Shown here in pieces: positions 55,666 to 64,000 of a stretch of 64,000 nt of DNA (position 1 is its first letter; the number at the start of each line of letters is the position of its first letter). The notes beneath the pieces were generated by a model, which searched no databases, had not been told where the DNA came from, and worked only from the letters and a program-made list of their open reading frames with translations. The stretch is from contig JAKSZP010018546.1 of NCBI GenBank assembly GCA_022478985.1, positions 98,553 through 162,552 on the forward strand, written 5' to 3'. The translations under genes and the position numbers were made by a program. The stretch comes from Massospora cicadina. Taxonomy: Eukaryota; Entomophthoromycota; Entomophthoromycetes; Entomophthorales; Entomophthoraceae.

Positions 55666-56335
55666 CATCTCCAATATGTTTGCCACTACTCTTTGTATAA
55701 AGTGGATAGTATACTATGCCCTTGCGTAGATTATGGTTAACTTGAATGATGCTACCATACTCAATCTGCATCCCATTCTTCTAGAGGCTCATATTGTTCG
55801 CTATGTAAAGAAAGCCAAAGTCTTTAAGCTGGATTCCTTGAACGCCTTTAAAAAGATTGCATCTAAAAAGGGCAAGAATGGCTCACTGCATTCTGTACAA
55901 GTAAGAAAATTTCTAATTCTTTGTCATAGCTTTTAGGTCAAGAATGCGCCTGCAATTTTCCAACATTGCATTGATGAAGACTAGTGGATTTTCTAGGTGT
56001 ATGCGCTGTAGCTTACATGGATGACGTTCTGGTTTTTCCCACAGATCAATAGTACCATAAGATCCACTTGAGTCATGTGTTGAGCATTTGAGGGCGGAAA
56101 ACCTGACGCTGAAAATAAGTACTTGTGAGTTTTTAAGCCCTAAGTCACCATCTTGGGAGATGTCAGTTTTTTCTTAAGGCCAATTGATCACTCCAGAAAA
56201 TGAGAAATCTATCCAAGATTTGCCCCACACCAACCTCAGGTAAATGAATTGAGAAGCTTTTTAGGGACTTGCACCACCCAAAAATTTCACACCAATTCTT
56301 TCTGAGGTAGCGGCGCTTTTATATAAGGCTAGTGG
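55666..56335 (+). pseudogene. Element L reverse transcriptase, second fragment
   Basis: The frame 55733-55936 reads NLNDATILNLHPILLEAHIV and KAKVFKLDSLNAF; then VKNAPAIFQHCIDED and, in another frame, the YMDD motif (aca tgg atg acg as AYMDDVLVF near 56009-56035). This is the RT palm. AGTGG (56331-56335) is the left target duplication of TRIM copy 2. Confidence 0.75.
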
Positions 56336-56909
56336 TGTAATGGATGAAAACCCCCCAGTTCTGAACGCCTATATTAAATGTTTCTTTGGCACACCAACAA
56401 TTAACCAAAGTGGCCTAACCGACTAGGGAGAGGTTTGGGGCACCAACAGCGCCAGACATTGCCTACTAATTGGTTACGCACATCCTCTGGGTTGGTATGA
56501 CCCAACCATACAAAAGCTCCTCTAAACCGTACATCCAAAAAAGGTCAACAGGTATGTGAGGTATGCAAACCCCAAAACAACCTTTATTATATTCAGGATG
56601 ATAAAAAGGGGTTCACTGACCAGAGCTCATCTGGAGAGCAACTGACAATGCTCCCCAGGAAGGGAATGATAGGGAAAAAAATTCCAATTTGAGCTTCAGA
56701 ATTGGCAAGCGTGCCTTATAAAGGCTGCCCTTTGGGGGCCACACCCAAATCATTGATTAGGCTTGCACAAGCCTAATTTACAACTCAGGCGAGGCACAAC
56801 CCAGTGCGAAAAAAACCAAACCAAAAATATTTTTAAAATAAATTGGCTCATATTTAGAAAATCTGAATCTGGGCCAATATGCAATGATTGAGACAACTCG
56901 ATTGTTACA
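56336..56909 (-). repeat. TRIM copy 2, 3' LTR (left)
   Basis: 574 bases, TGTAATGG ... GTTACA, matching 57497-58071 and both LTRs of copy 1. Confidence 0.88.
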
Positions 56910-57068
56910 TTACCCCCTGCTAGAGAAGGGCTCCTCCCTGAAGAGGGGCCCCACAGTGGAAGGCTGCCACGATGAGGGCTTCCTGGGGCGAGTTGCCTCG
57001 AGCCCCAGGAAAATCAGCCTGGATAAACTCTGGGCCCCTCGAGGGAAAAGGCAAATGGCAAGGGTGAA

Positions 57069-57341
57069 TCAGGACTGGGCTGCCAGAATCAGCTCACCCA
57101 GCCCAAGGATGCATGGCCAGCACATGGCTGTGTTGCGCATACCCTCCCAGGCTCTTTTTGGCAATGGTATTCCCATCCCAACCAGGAAGGCTCTTTCTCC
57201 AACAGAAGCATGAGAGGGGTGCATGGTACAGCGTGGATGGACGTCCAACCCCTTTCTGGGTGGACCATCTGTTGGTAAGGGAGCCCTGCTGGGACAGTTC
57301 CCCTCAGTGCCACTGAATCTCTGGTGAGTGGGAGGCCCCAC
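57069..57341 (-). CDS. Small ORF in the TRIM core, copy 2
   Basis: A 90-codon open frame on the minus strand, collinear with 9432-9683: MGPPTHQRFSGTEGNCPSR if GTG is read as start, then KGLDVHPRCTMHPSHASVGE and RAFLVGMG. Both copies lack an ATG here. Function unknown. Confidence 0.3.
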   Translation of the reverse strand: MGPPTHQRFSGTEGNCPSRAPLPTDGPPRKGLDVHPRCTMHPSHASVGERAFLVGMGIPLPKRAWEGMRNTAMCWPCILGLGELILAAQS

Positions 57342-57496
57342 CAGGATTTTTAACCAACGGTCACTTCATTTTCAGGTTTGGCCATCAATCACCGGCTCCC
57401 ACCAGTGTTGATTCCTCAACAACCAGGACCAAGTGACCACTGAGGTCAGCCAAACTGGGGATTGGAGGTGTGCAACGCACAATGACTTTGGAATAA

Positions 57497-58071
57497 TGTA
57501 ATGGATGGAAAACCCCAGTTCTGACTACCTACATTAAATGTTTTTTGGCACACCAACAAGTAACCAAAGCGGCCTAACTGAGTAGGGAGAGGTTTAGGGC
57601 ACCAAAAGCACCAAACATTGACTACTAATTGGTTATGCACATCCTCTGGGTTGGCCCAACCCAACCACACAAAAGCTCCTTAAAACTGAACACCAAAAAC
57701 GACCAGAAGATATGTGAGGTATGCAAACCCCAAAAACAATCTTTATTTCTTCACAGGATAATAAAAAGGGGCCTGATGACCAAAACTCATCTGGGGAGCA
57801 ACTGACAATGCTCCCCAGGAAGGCATTCTAGGGGTAATAATTCCGAAAAGAACTTCAGAATGGGCAGGCGCACCTTATAAAGAATGCCCTTTGGGGGCCT
57901 CACCCAAATCAATGATTAGGCTTGCACAAGCCAAATCTACAACTCAGGTGAGGCATAGCCCAACTCCCAAAATGACCAAACCAAAAGTATTTTTTAAAAC
58001 ATATTAGCTCAGATTTGGAAAATCTGAATCCGAACCAATATGCAATGATTGAGACAAGCTCAATCGTTACA
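57497..58071 (-). repeat. TRIM copy 2, 5' LTR (right)
   Basis: 575 bases, TGTAATGG ... GTTACA; TATA-like ccttataaagaatg (minus: ttataagg) near 57870. Confidence 0.88.
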
Positions 58072-58076
58072 AGTGG

Positions 58077-58560
58077 GACCAAAGTTCTCAAGTGGTCATT
58101 TTCACTGGAGGATGCTTTTTAAGCGGTAAAGTGCACCCTGCTTTCCACATCAGTTCTTCACCATGTGGACCCTTATAGAAAGTTTACAGTGGCTAGTGAT
58201 GCTTCCAACTTTGCAATAGCTGCTTCTCTCTAACAAGTGGTTGAAGATGGAGTTGACATCCTGTGGGATAATTTTCAATGAAATTGTCCTTGCCTGAGAT
58301 GAACTACGCTGTTTAACACAAAGAACTTTTGGCGGTGGTAGAAGCACTGACCTACTGGCGCCATTATAACATGGATCTTATTGGACGTTCTGCGTTTGTA
58401 CAGATCATTGTGCCTCTTTTACTACCAGGCTCCTCATGTCTTGACCCCACTGCAGCCCCACTAATATGAAACCATAGCCAAATTTGTGTTCTCTTATGAT
58501 ATTCGAAGGTCAAGGATTTGATTAAGGCTCTGAGTCAGAACCCTGAATTAGCCCTGATCC
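58077..58560 (+). pseudogene. Element L RNase H
   Basis: GTKVLKWSFSLEDAF follows the duplicated AGTGG; then KFTVASDASNFAIAASL (58180-58230) with the first Asp, and VEDGVDIL. The frame changes near 58290, where ELLAVVEAL gives the Glu part. Stops are present. Confidence 0.7.
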
Positions 58561-59023
58561 CAAAGAGGTGGAGTTGCACAATACCCACTTGGTGAGTCCT
58601 CAAATAAGATTTTGTCCAAGAAGCCCTCCACCACTACATGCATGCCAGTATATGCTTCCTTGGAGAACCTAGATAATTATGATATGTTTAGAAAGGTCTT
58701 CCTTTCTCAGTCTCTATTGGTAGAATATACTATGGTTCTCGCCAAATGAAAATTTATTGGAAGTATATAAACAAGGGTTACTATGAAAAGAATGGGTAGT
58801 ATGGTTTAAAGGATGCTTATGGGTTCCCACGGGATCACTACGCTTAGATATAAATAAAAAACATCACGGTGAGATAACTGAAGGGCACCATGGGATAGCA
58901 AGAACCCTGGAGCTTATCCGCATATGCATAACTGGAAGTGAAAGTCTGCTCAGCTTGCAAGGTATACCAAGTAGGCCTTGTTTGCAACAGGATGAAACCA
59001 GGTTGTAAGCCTTTTGTGGGGTT
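58561..59023 (+). pseudogene. Element L integrase zinc finger, cut by G
   Basis: GHHGIARTLELIR (58885-58923), the His arm, is followed in a shifted frame by KVCSACKVYQVG (58940-58975), the CxxC arm. Similarity stops at 59023 where the LTR of element G begins; the integrase core of L is not found to the right. Confidence 0.7.
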
Positions 59024-59767
59024 TGTAGGAATCCAGCTTGGTTGTTCTCGCTGGTGCTTACGCCACTGGATTCCACAAAGGGTTTTAATAAAATTTAAAA
59101 ATAACTACTACTTAAAACTTGAGTTTATTGATTTTTATTAGTATGCGGAAAAAACAGGAAGATGATCCCCCTTGATACCTGACTTATCAGTATTTAAACT
59201 GCATCAAAGGTCGAGGGGAATTCAATAATAGTTTCAGAATAGCTTAGACTAATCCAAATTAGAAAATTATAAAAAGCACCCTACTGAAGCTCGAAATACT
59301 CACTTCGCCTTGGATTAATGAAGGATGGGGAATTAACAGTAGCATTACATACCTGTGCAGTTTGCTGTAACGAGCTTCATCCAATCCCTATCAGAGGAAA
59401 TTATATTACCATGGGGGACCCCCACCACGCCTATAAAAGGGGGTGTTCCCCACGTAGGTGCATGAATGGACCTGGTTGTGGTTGGGGGAGTACCATCTGA
59501 TGGACGCCCCAAGGTCTGCTGCATGATCAGAGTAATCTGACTGCTTGATTTTATGGTTGTCGCCCAAGTATTATCTAAGATCGTGTTACCCTGATTTGTG
59601 AGGTTCCATTAAGAATTGACCAGTTTCTTCTGGTTGATGAATTCATTATTATTTTTAATTACTCTTAGGCTCATTGAAAATTTAGTAAGTGGGTGACACT
59701 TCCTCATTTTGGCTGATTTTGACCCAAGACATTCTTCCTTTGCAGCTGAGAGGGCAAATTTCCAACA
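59024..59767 (-). repeat. Element G 3' LTR
   Basis: In element sense TGTTGGAAATTTGCCC (right end 59767) ... ATTCCTACA at 59024, 744 bases. It contains cccttttataggcgtgg near 59430-59450 and a perfect 9-bp U5 stem GGAATCCAG (59028-59036) / CTGGATTCC (59066-59074). It closely parallels the element-C LTR. The purine tract cttgaggggggtga adjoins it (59768-59781, minus). Confidence 0.85.
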
Positions 59768-61020
59768 TCACCCCCCTCAAGAATGTTGGGGGGAGAATAA
59801 GGCCATAGGAAGCAGCCATGTACCCATTTGATGGTGATCCCTGTAGTTAAGGATTTTATGGAGCATTCATTGACTCTCTTATAATTATGGTAAGAGGACC
59901 CTCCCAAATTGATCCAAGCTTACTACTTCTAGGGGTGATGCAGGTATGATAGTATAATACCATGTCAAGTAGTTGGAATATAAGCAGGAGGGTTCGAAGC
60001 TCATTGGCAGCCTGCCCTTCTTTAGTCACTGTTTTTGCTAAATTATTCATTGCCTCAAATAAGAGTTGGATGATGCACTGGGCCAATCTTCTCATGACTT
60101 TCTCAGGTTCCTCAACTCTAAAGAAGAATACATCTTTAACTAAGAGGGCAGGTATTCCTGGTTCCCACCCATATAAGACACAGAATGGGGACAGCTTCAA
60201 TATCTAGTGATAACTAATATGATAAGCCATAAGGGCACTGGGTAAACATTGATTCCAGTGAAGTGGATCAGAAGAGGCCATTTTGCATAGGATGGATACC
60301 AAGGTTCCTTTTGCTCTACACAACCCTATTTGTGGAAGGATTGTATAGAGCTGAGAATAGTTGTTGGGCTCCCATGGAAGTGGCCAGGATTTTGACTACT
60401 CTGGAGGTGAAGTTCTTACCATTATCACAGAGTAGTACTTGAGGACAGCCATGTTGAGAGAAAATATTTTGATGTAGAAAAGGTGGCTGTGGCCTTGGCT
60501 GTTTGGGCAGGGAGAGCCACGGCTTTAACCCAATTAGTAAAGTAGTCAAATGGCTATAAGGATAAATTGTTTGCCACTAGTCATATGAGGGAGAGGACCT
60601 ACTACGTCCAGACTGATGGTGTGGAACAGTTGTTGAGGGGTAGTTGGTTGATACTGATAAATAGTCTTGAAACCGTATTGCTTATAACATGTAAGGAAGG
60701 CTTATAAGACATCAACAATAGATTCCATTATTCCTTCCCAATAATATCGATCCTTAATTCACTCATAAGTTTTATTTGCCCCTCCACGACCTAAAGTGGA
60801 GTGAGCTTCTAGGATAGCAGTTACGCGTTCTGAGGGCTTAAGGTAAAGCAGCCATTTTTCCCCCACCTGCTTATATAATTTCCCGTTATCAATTTTGGTG
60901 TTATGGGAGTGCCAGGCTAACATCTTCTGGACAGGCTCATTCTCATCCTCCCATTCATTTGGGGTCATTAAGAGATCATGTAACCTCTCCGCCTCACTAT
61001 TATACAAGTGAAGTACTGGC
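59768..61020 (-). pseudogene. Element G integrase
   Basis: The minus-strand frames 60759-61007 (zinc region; PNEWEDENEPVQKMLAWHS, AHSTLGRGGANKTYE), 60316-60549 (QHGCPQVLLCDNGKNFTSRV with the second Asp) and 59856-60200 (KLSPFCVLYGWEPGIPALL, SSKLGSIWEGPLTII) match element C closely. The Glu region reads NPSTNRVV and is truncated by a stop. Inactive. Confidence 0.8.
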
Positions 61021-61770
61021 AGCTGAGTAACTCATCAACATTCATGTGACAGGTCCCGGCATGGTGCTCAATCTTATGTCATAATGCTGGAGCTTTAGAG
61101 CCCAGCGAGCTAGCCGGCCAGTAGGATTCTTAATATTCTGTAACCACTTCAACGAAGCGTGGTCCATAACTATAGTGAAGGTGGTCCCATATAAGAAAGG
61201 GCAGTAGTGCTTTACATCCAACAAAACGGCAAGGCACTTATTCTCTGTAACGCTGTAGTCGCATTCTGCTTTTGAAAGTACTTTACTGAAATAGGAGACC
61301 GGATGATTCATATCATTTCATCCAATTGGGCCAAGATAGCCCCAACGGCATAATCTGAGCCGTCAGTAAAAAAGATAAATGATTTATATAACCTGGGTGC
61401 TGTAAGATAGGACGTTGTTGTAGCAGTTGCTTCAGTGCTCAAAAGCGGCCTTTTGTTCAGCACTATAATAGAAAGGGGTGTTCTTAGTCAATAGGCGAAC
61501 AAGGGGTTCTCTGAGCTGGGTGAACTTAAGGATAAACTGATGGTAGTATCCTAGCATTTTTAGATATATCTGAATATCCCATAGATTTTTAGGGGGAGGT
61601 ATTTTTCAAAATTTTTTTGATCTTATCTTGTATGGGTTAAATTCTCTCTAGAGAAATGGAGTGTCCAAGGAAATCCAAACTTCAATGGAAGAAGGTACAC
61701 TTTGAGGAAACTTTTCTTTCTCGTTGCAAACACTTTTGCAACCCATTCAATTCAAGACTAGATCTAGTTT
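61021..61770 (-). pseudogene. Element G RNase H and RT thumb, truncated
   Basis: RNase H frame 61042-61311: MNHPVSYFSKVLSKAECDYS, TENKCLAVLLDVKHY, FTIVMDHASLKWLQNIKNPT. To the right, RT thumb sequence (KCTFFHWSLDFLGHSIS near 61635-61690). The RT palm, protease and gag are absent: similarity ends near 61770, where LINE sequence begins, so G is 5'-truncated. Confidence 0.75.
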
Positions 61771-61789
61771 TATAATCTCATAGAGGGGA

Positions 61790-63243
61790 TTAGTCTGCGC
61801 CCATGTCTGGGAGAAGTTGGGCAAGCAAGGCAAGAGGAGCAGGCGGAAGGCCCGCGGCCTCTAACGTTTGAAAACGCCCCAGAGAATCCGGCGGAATAGA
61901 AAAAAATCTAAAAAAACTGGCGGTCACAATTTCCCCGGAGATACTCATGTGGCAAGCACGATGCAACCAGTACATCAACACGCCACATTCCCAGCCACTT
62001 TCGTCGGTGGAATTTAGAGTCCATGTGTAACTGGACATCCAAAAAACGGCCCTATGGGAAAAATTTTGTGAAGATGTACACAAAATTTTCCCGACAGCGG
62101 TGTATGTTGCACCTCACTCCATGTCATGCGGTTGGCTGGACCTAGGTTTCGAAAGCAAAATAGCTGCAGATGAGGCTGCAGTGGTGCGCATAGTGGTTGA
62201 CCTCCCCAAAGGGCAATGGGTCGTCAAAACTAAACACACCAGATGGACAAAATCAAACCAAATTTTCCTCACATTTGACTTTTTGCCTACTATGGTAAAA
62301 CGTGACATTTTGGAGCAACACCTGAAAGATGGTCTCACCATATATGGCAAAATACAATCTTTCAAAATGAAACGTTTCACACTGATGCCACACCTGTGCA
62401 CCGGCAAAGCCATCACAGTTCTGACCCCAACTGAGGAGATCACGAAGGACCTAACCCAGATCCCACACTTCACCTTTATTGACATCACAGGGCACACCAC
62501 CCACCCATTCCAGGTAACCGTGGACAACGCGCCCCCCATTTGCACCCACTGTGACACATTCGGCCATAAGGTGCACGCATGCCCCATCAAAGAGGGCGTC
62601 GCATTCCAAGAGCACCCCTTGGCGGCCATGGCCATCGGAGAGGCGCACTACAAACCAACCACAAGCACCAAGGAGGATTTCCCGTGAGGAGCACAAGGCT
62701 GTTACCTATTGATAAAGCCCATCTCCCCACAGGAGTGGAAGAAGGCCAAGCAGGCCCATAGGACCGCGGCCAAGGAAGCGGCCAAGGCCACCACCACCAT
62801 CCCACACTCACAACGCCAGGAGGACATGGAGACCTTCGCGGTGGAAGCAACTCGGGAATCCATCACCCAATCAGATTGGGAGGCCCATGCCAAATGGGCC
62901 ACTCAATCTGAGGATCTGATGGGAGATTTGATCTCACCCAATCGCTGCACCCAAGCCCTGTTGAAACTGACTTGGGACCTATCCCAACCAAAAAATTTTT
63001 TTTGCCCCACTCAACGGTGCACCAAACTTATCCGCACCGCAAAAAATTTGTCCGACGTTGGGAAAACAAAAAGTGAAGGCCAAAGCCAACGTGACTCTTT
63101 CTGCAAAAATTAACAAAAACCCTGATAGCGTTGCTGCTAATACCCACGCTTCTGTGAAAGCCCGTGGGGACCTGGAAGAGGCTGGTGGGCCGAGGGCCTA
63201 CCCCCTCGCACCTAAGGTGCAATGGGGGAAACCTTCACTCTAG
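61790..63243 (+). pseudogene. LINE (Tad1-like) ORF1
   Basis: The main frame 62100-62687 encodes an RNA-binding ORF1 with HPFQVTVDNAPP followed by a CCHC knuckle CTHCDTFGHKVHACP (62541-62581). Upstream coding continues to about 61800 (MWQARCNQYINTPHS) with one stop before LDIQKTALWEKF; downstream, Ala/Lys-rich sequence continues in two frames (62709-63113 and 63058-63243, EAAKATTTIPHSQR). ORF1 proteins coat the element RNA. Base composition is more GC-rich than in the older elements. The last frame ends at TAG 63241-63243, overlapping ORF2. Confidence 0.8.
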
Positions 63244-63848
63244 GGACAATGAATATTGCCAGACTCAAGGCCTCCCCATCCCAGGCTAGGAAACTGAGTT
63301 TTTTACAAAACAATTTACCCATGGATATCCTGGCCATCCAGGAGTCCCACTGTCCACGAGGTTCCAAGGAAGCTTGGAAAACAATGCTCCTACCATCCCT
63401 ATCCTTTTGGTCAAAGCACTGTGGGGTGCTAATTCGGAAAAACAATTTTTTCAAATTTACATCTTCAGAAACATTCCTAAATGGCCGAGTGCTCGTTGTT
63501 ACCTTCTCATGGGCCGATGCTGCACACACAATCGTCAACATTTACGCCCCAAATGGTGCACATGAGCATCAGGAATTTTTCTCATCAGTCAAATCCCTCC
63601 CGCTACCCCCTGATTCTTTCCTAATTGGTGACATGAACTGTTGGCTAACCTCACCAACGGACTGGTGGCCACCCTCACCCCATGCCCCACAGGGTCACGT
63701 AGAACTAAGCATTCTAAAAGCCACCCTTGGGTTAATGGATGCACTGCCGCAACATGCCCCACTGCTTGAAAACATGATGCGTCCCCACATCCACAATGGC
63801 CAATTAAGGTCCATGACCTGCATTGACCTTATTCTAGCGCCGGCTTGA
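63222..63848 (+). pseudogene. LINE (Tad1-like) ORF2, endonuclease domain
   Basis: Starting at ATG 63222, inside the end of ORF1, 208 codons encode an APE-type endonuclease: TMNIARLKASPSQARKL, DILAIQESHCPRGSK (catalytic Glu), IVNIYAPNGAHEHQ, FLIGDMNCW (GDxN) and CIDLILAPA (SRIDYI position). This enzyme nicks the target to prime reverse transcription. A stop at 63846-63848 and following sequence in other frames suggest the copy is broken; RT would lie beyond the window. Confidence 0.85.
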
Positions 63849-64000
63849 AATTCCAACCCCACATCTCTCCCACTTCAAAACGACGAATATGGAATTCTCC
63901 AACCAACGACTGGTCTCGATAACATACCACTTACCCGTCACAGTTGCAAAGGCCCCACATTGGTGCAAAATCCGCCCCCCAGAGCTCGCATCGCCAGGAT
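63849..64000 (+). other. LINE ORF2, continuation to the window edge
   Basis: Sequence after the stop still looks coding (Pro/Leu/His-rich, similar composition) but no motif can be assigned in 150 bases. The LINE continues past the right edge. Confidence 0.5.

Larger units (their letters stand above)
56336..58071 (-). mobile_element. TRIM-like non-autonomous LTR element, copy 2
   Basis: A 1736-bp unit with LTRs at 56336-56909 and 57497-58071, flanked by AGTGG (56331-56335 and 58072-58076), in the opposite orientation to copy 1. The purine tract gcagggggtaa adjoins the left LTR and the core begins TTATTCCAAAGTCATTG after the right LTR, as TTATTTGAAGTCATTG in copy 1. It carries no gag or pol. 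Confidence 0.92.

Noticed and set aside
1..64000. CRISPR arrays, rRNA, riboswitches, prokaryotic operons
   Set aside because: No short regularly spaced repeats, rRNA-like segments or operon-like gene runs were seen; all repeats resolve into LTRs or element bodies, and the short open frames beginning at GTG, TTG or CTG are not meaningful gene starts here.

Overview
The window contains no recognisable host gene, rRNA, tRNA or CRISPR array. It is a dense, deeply nested graveyard of transposable elements: at least eight Ty3/Gypsy-type LTR retrotransposons (gag, aspartic protease, reverse transcriptase, RNase H, integrase; one with an integrase chromodomain), two further solo or single LTRs, one small non-autonomous LTR family present twice, one gag-only LTR element, and two Tad1-like LINEs. 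Nearly all coding regions are broken by stops and frameshifts. Chromodomain Gypsy elements together with LINEs having a CCHC ORF1 and an APE-type ORF2 suggest a repeat-rich fungal genome, perhaps a basidiomycete; this is an inference of low to moderate confidence. || Left block (1-34.8 kb). A gag fragment and 5' LTR of element H (minus strand) lie at the left edge, next to an oppositely oriented unrecognised ORF relic. Element M (minus) has LTR-like ends near 3.15-3.74 and 34.2-34.8 kb and is split by element F/D (plus; 8.36-34.0 kb). F/D is in turn interrupted by a 1.75-kb TRIM-like element in its 5' LTR, a LINE relic (10.9-13.6 kb), an extra LTR-like segment (13.7-14.8 kb) and the chromodomain element B (18063-31281), which sits in the F/D reverse transcriptase. 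Element A (18514-25849, minus) sits inside the 5' LTR of B. Nesting is therefore four deep: A in B in F/D in M. || Right block (34.8-61.8 kb). Element L (plus; protease, RT, RNase H, integrase zinc finger) is cut by LTR I, by gag-only element N (50136-55665), by a second TRIM copy (56336-58071) and by element G (minus; 59024 to about 61.77 kb). Element E (minus; 35320-48569) lies immediately upstream of the L protease. The 3' LTR of E contains solo LTR O (35807-43013), and O contains the complete element C (36143-42682). || Right edge (61.8-64.0 kb). A Tad1-like LINE has an ORF1 with a CCHC knuckle, overlapped by an ORF2 that begins with an endonuclease domain and runs toward the window end. 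|| Most nesting calls rest on matching LTR pairs, TG...CA ends, primer-binding sites, polypurine tracts and target-site duplications read from the sequence. The most unusual signals are: a U5 hairpin with covarying arms whose loop copies the 3' end of the primer tRNA; the TRIM family with a shared small ORF and no ordinary primer site; a subfamily whose RT catalytic motif has lost its second aspartate in three copies; a protein-like segment carried inside the LTRs of B; and the gag-only element N.
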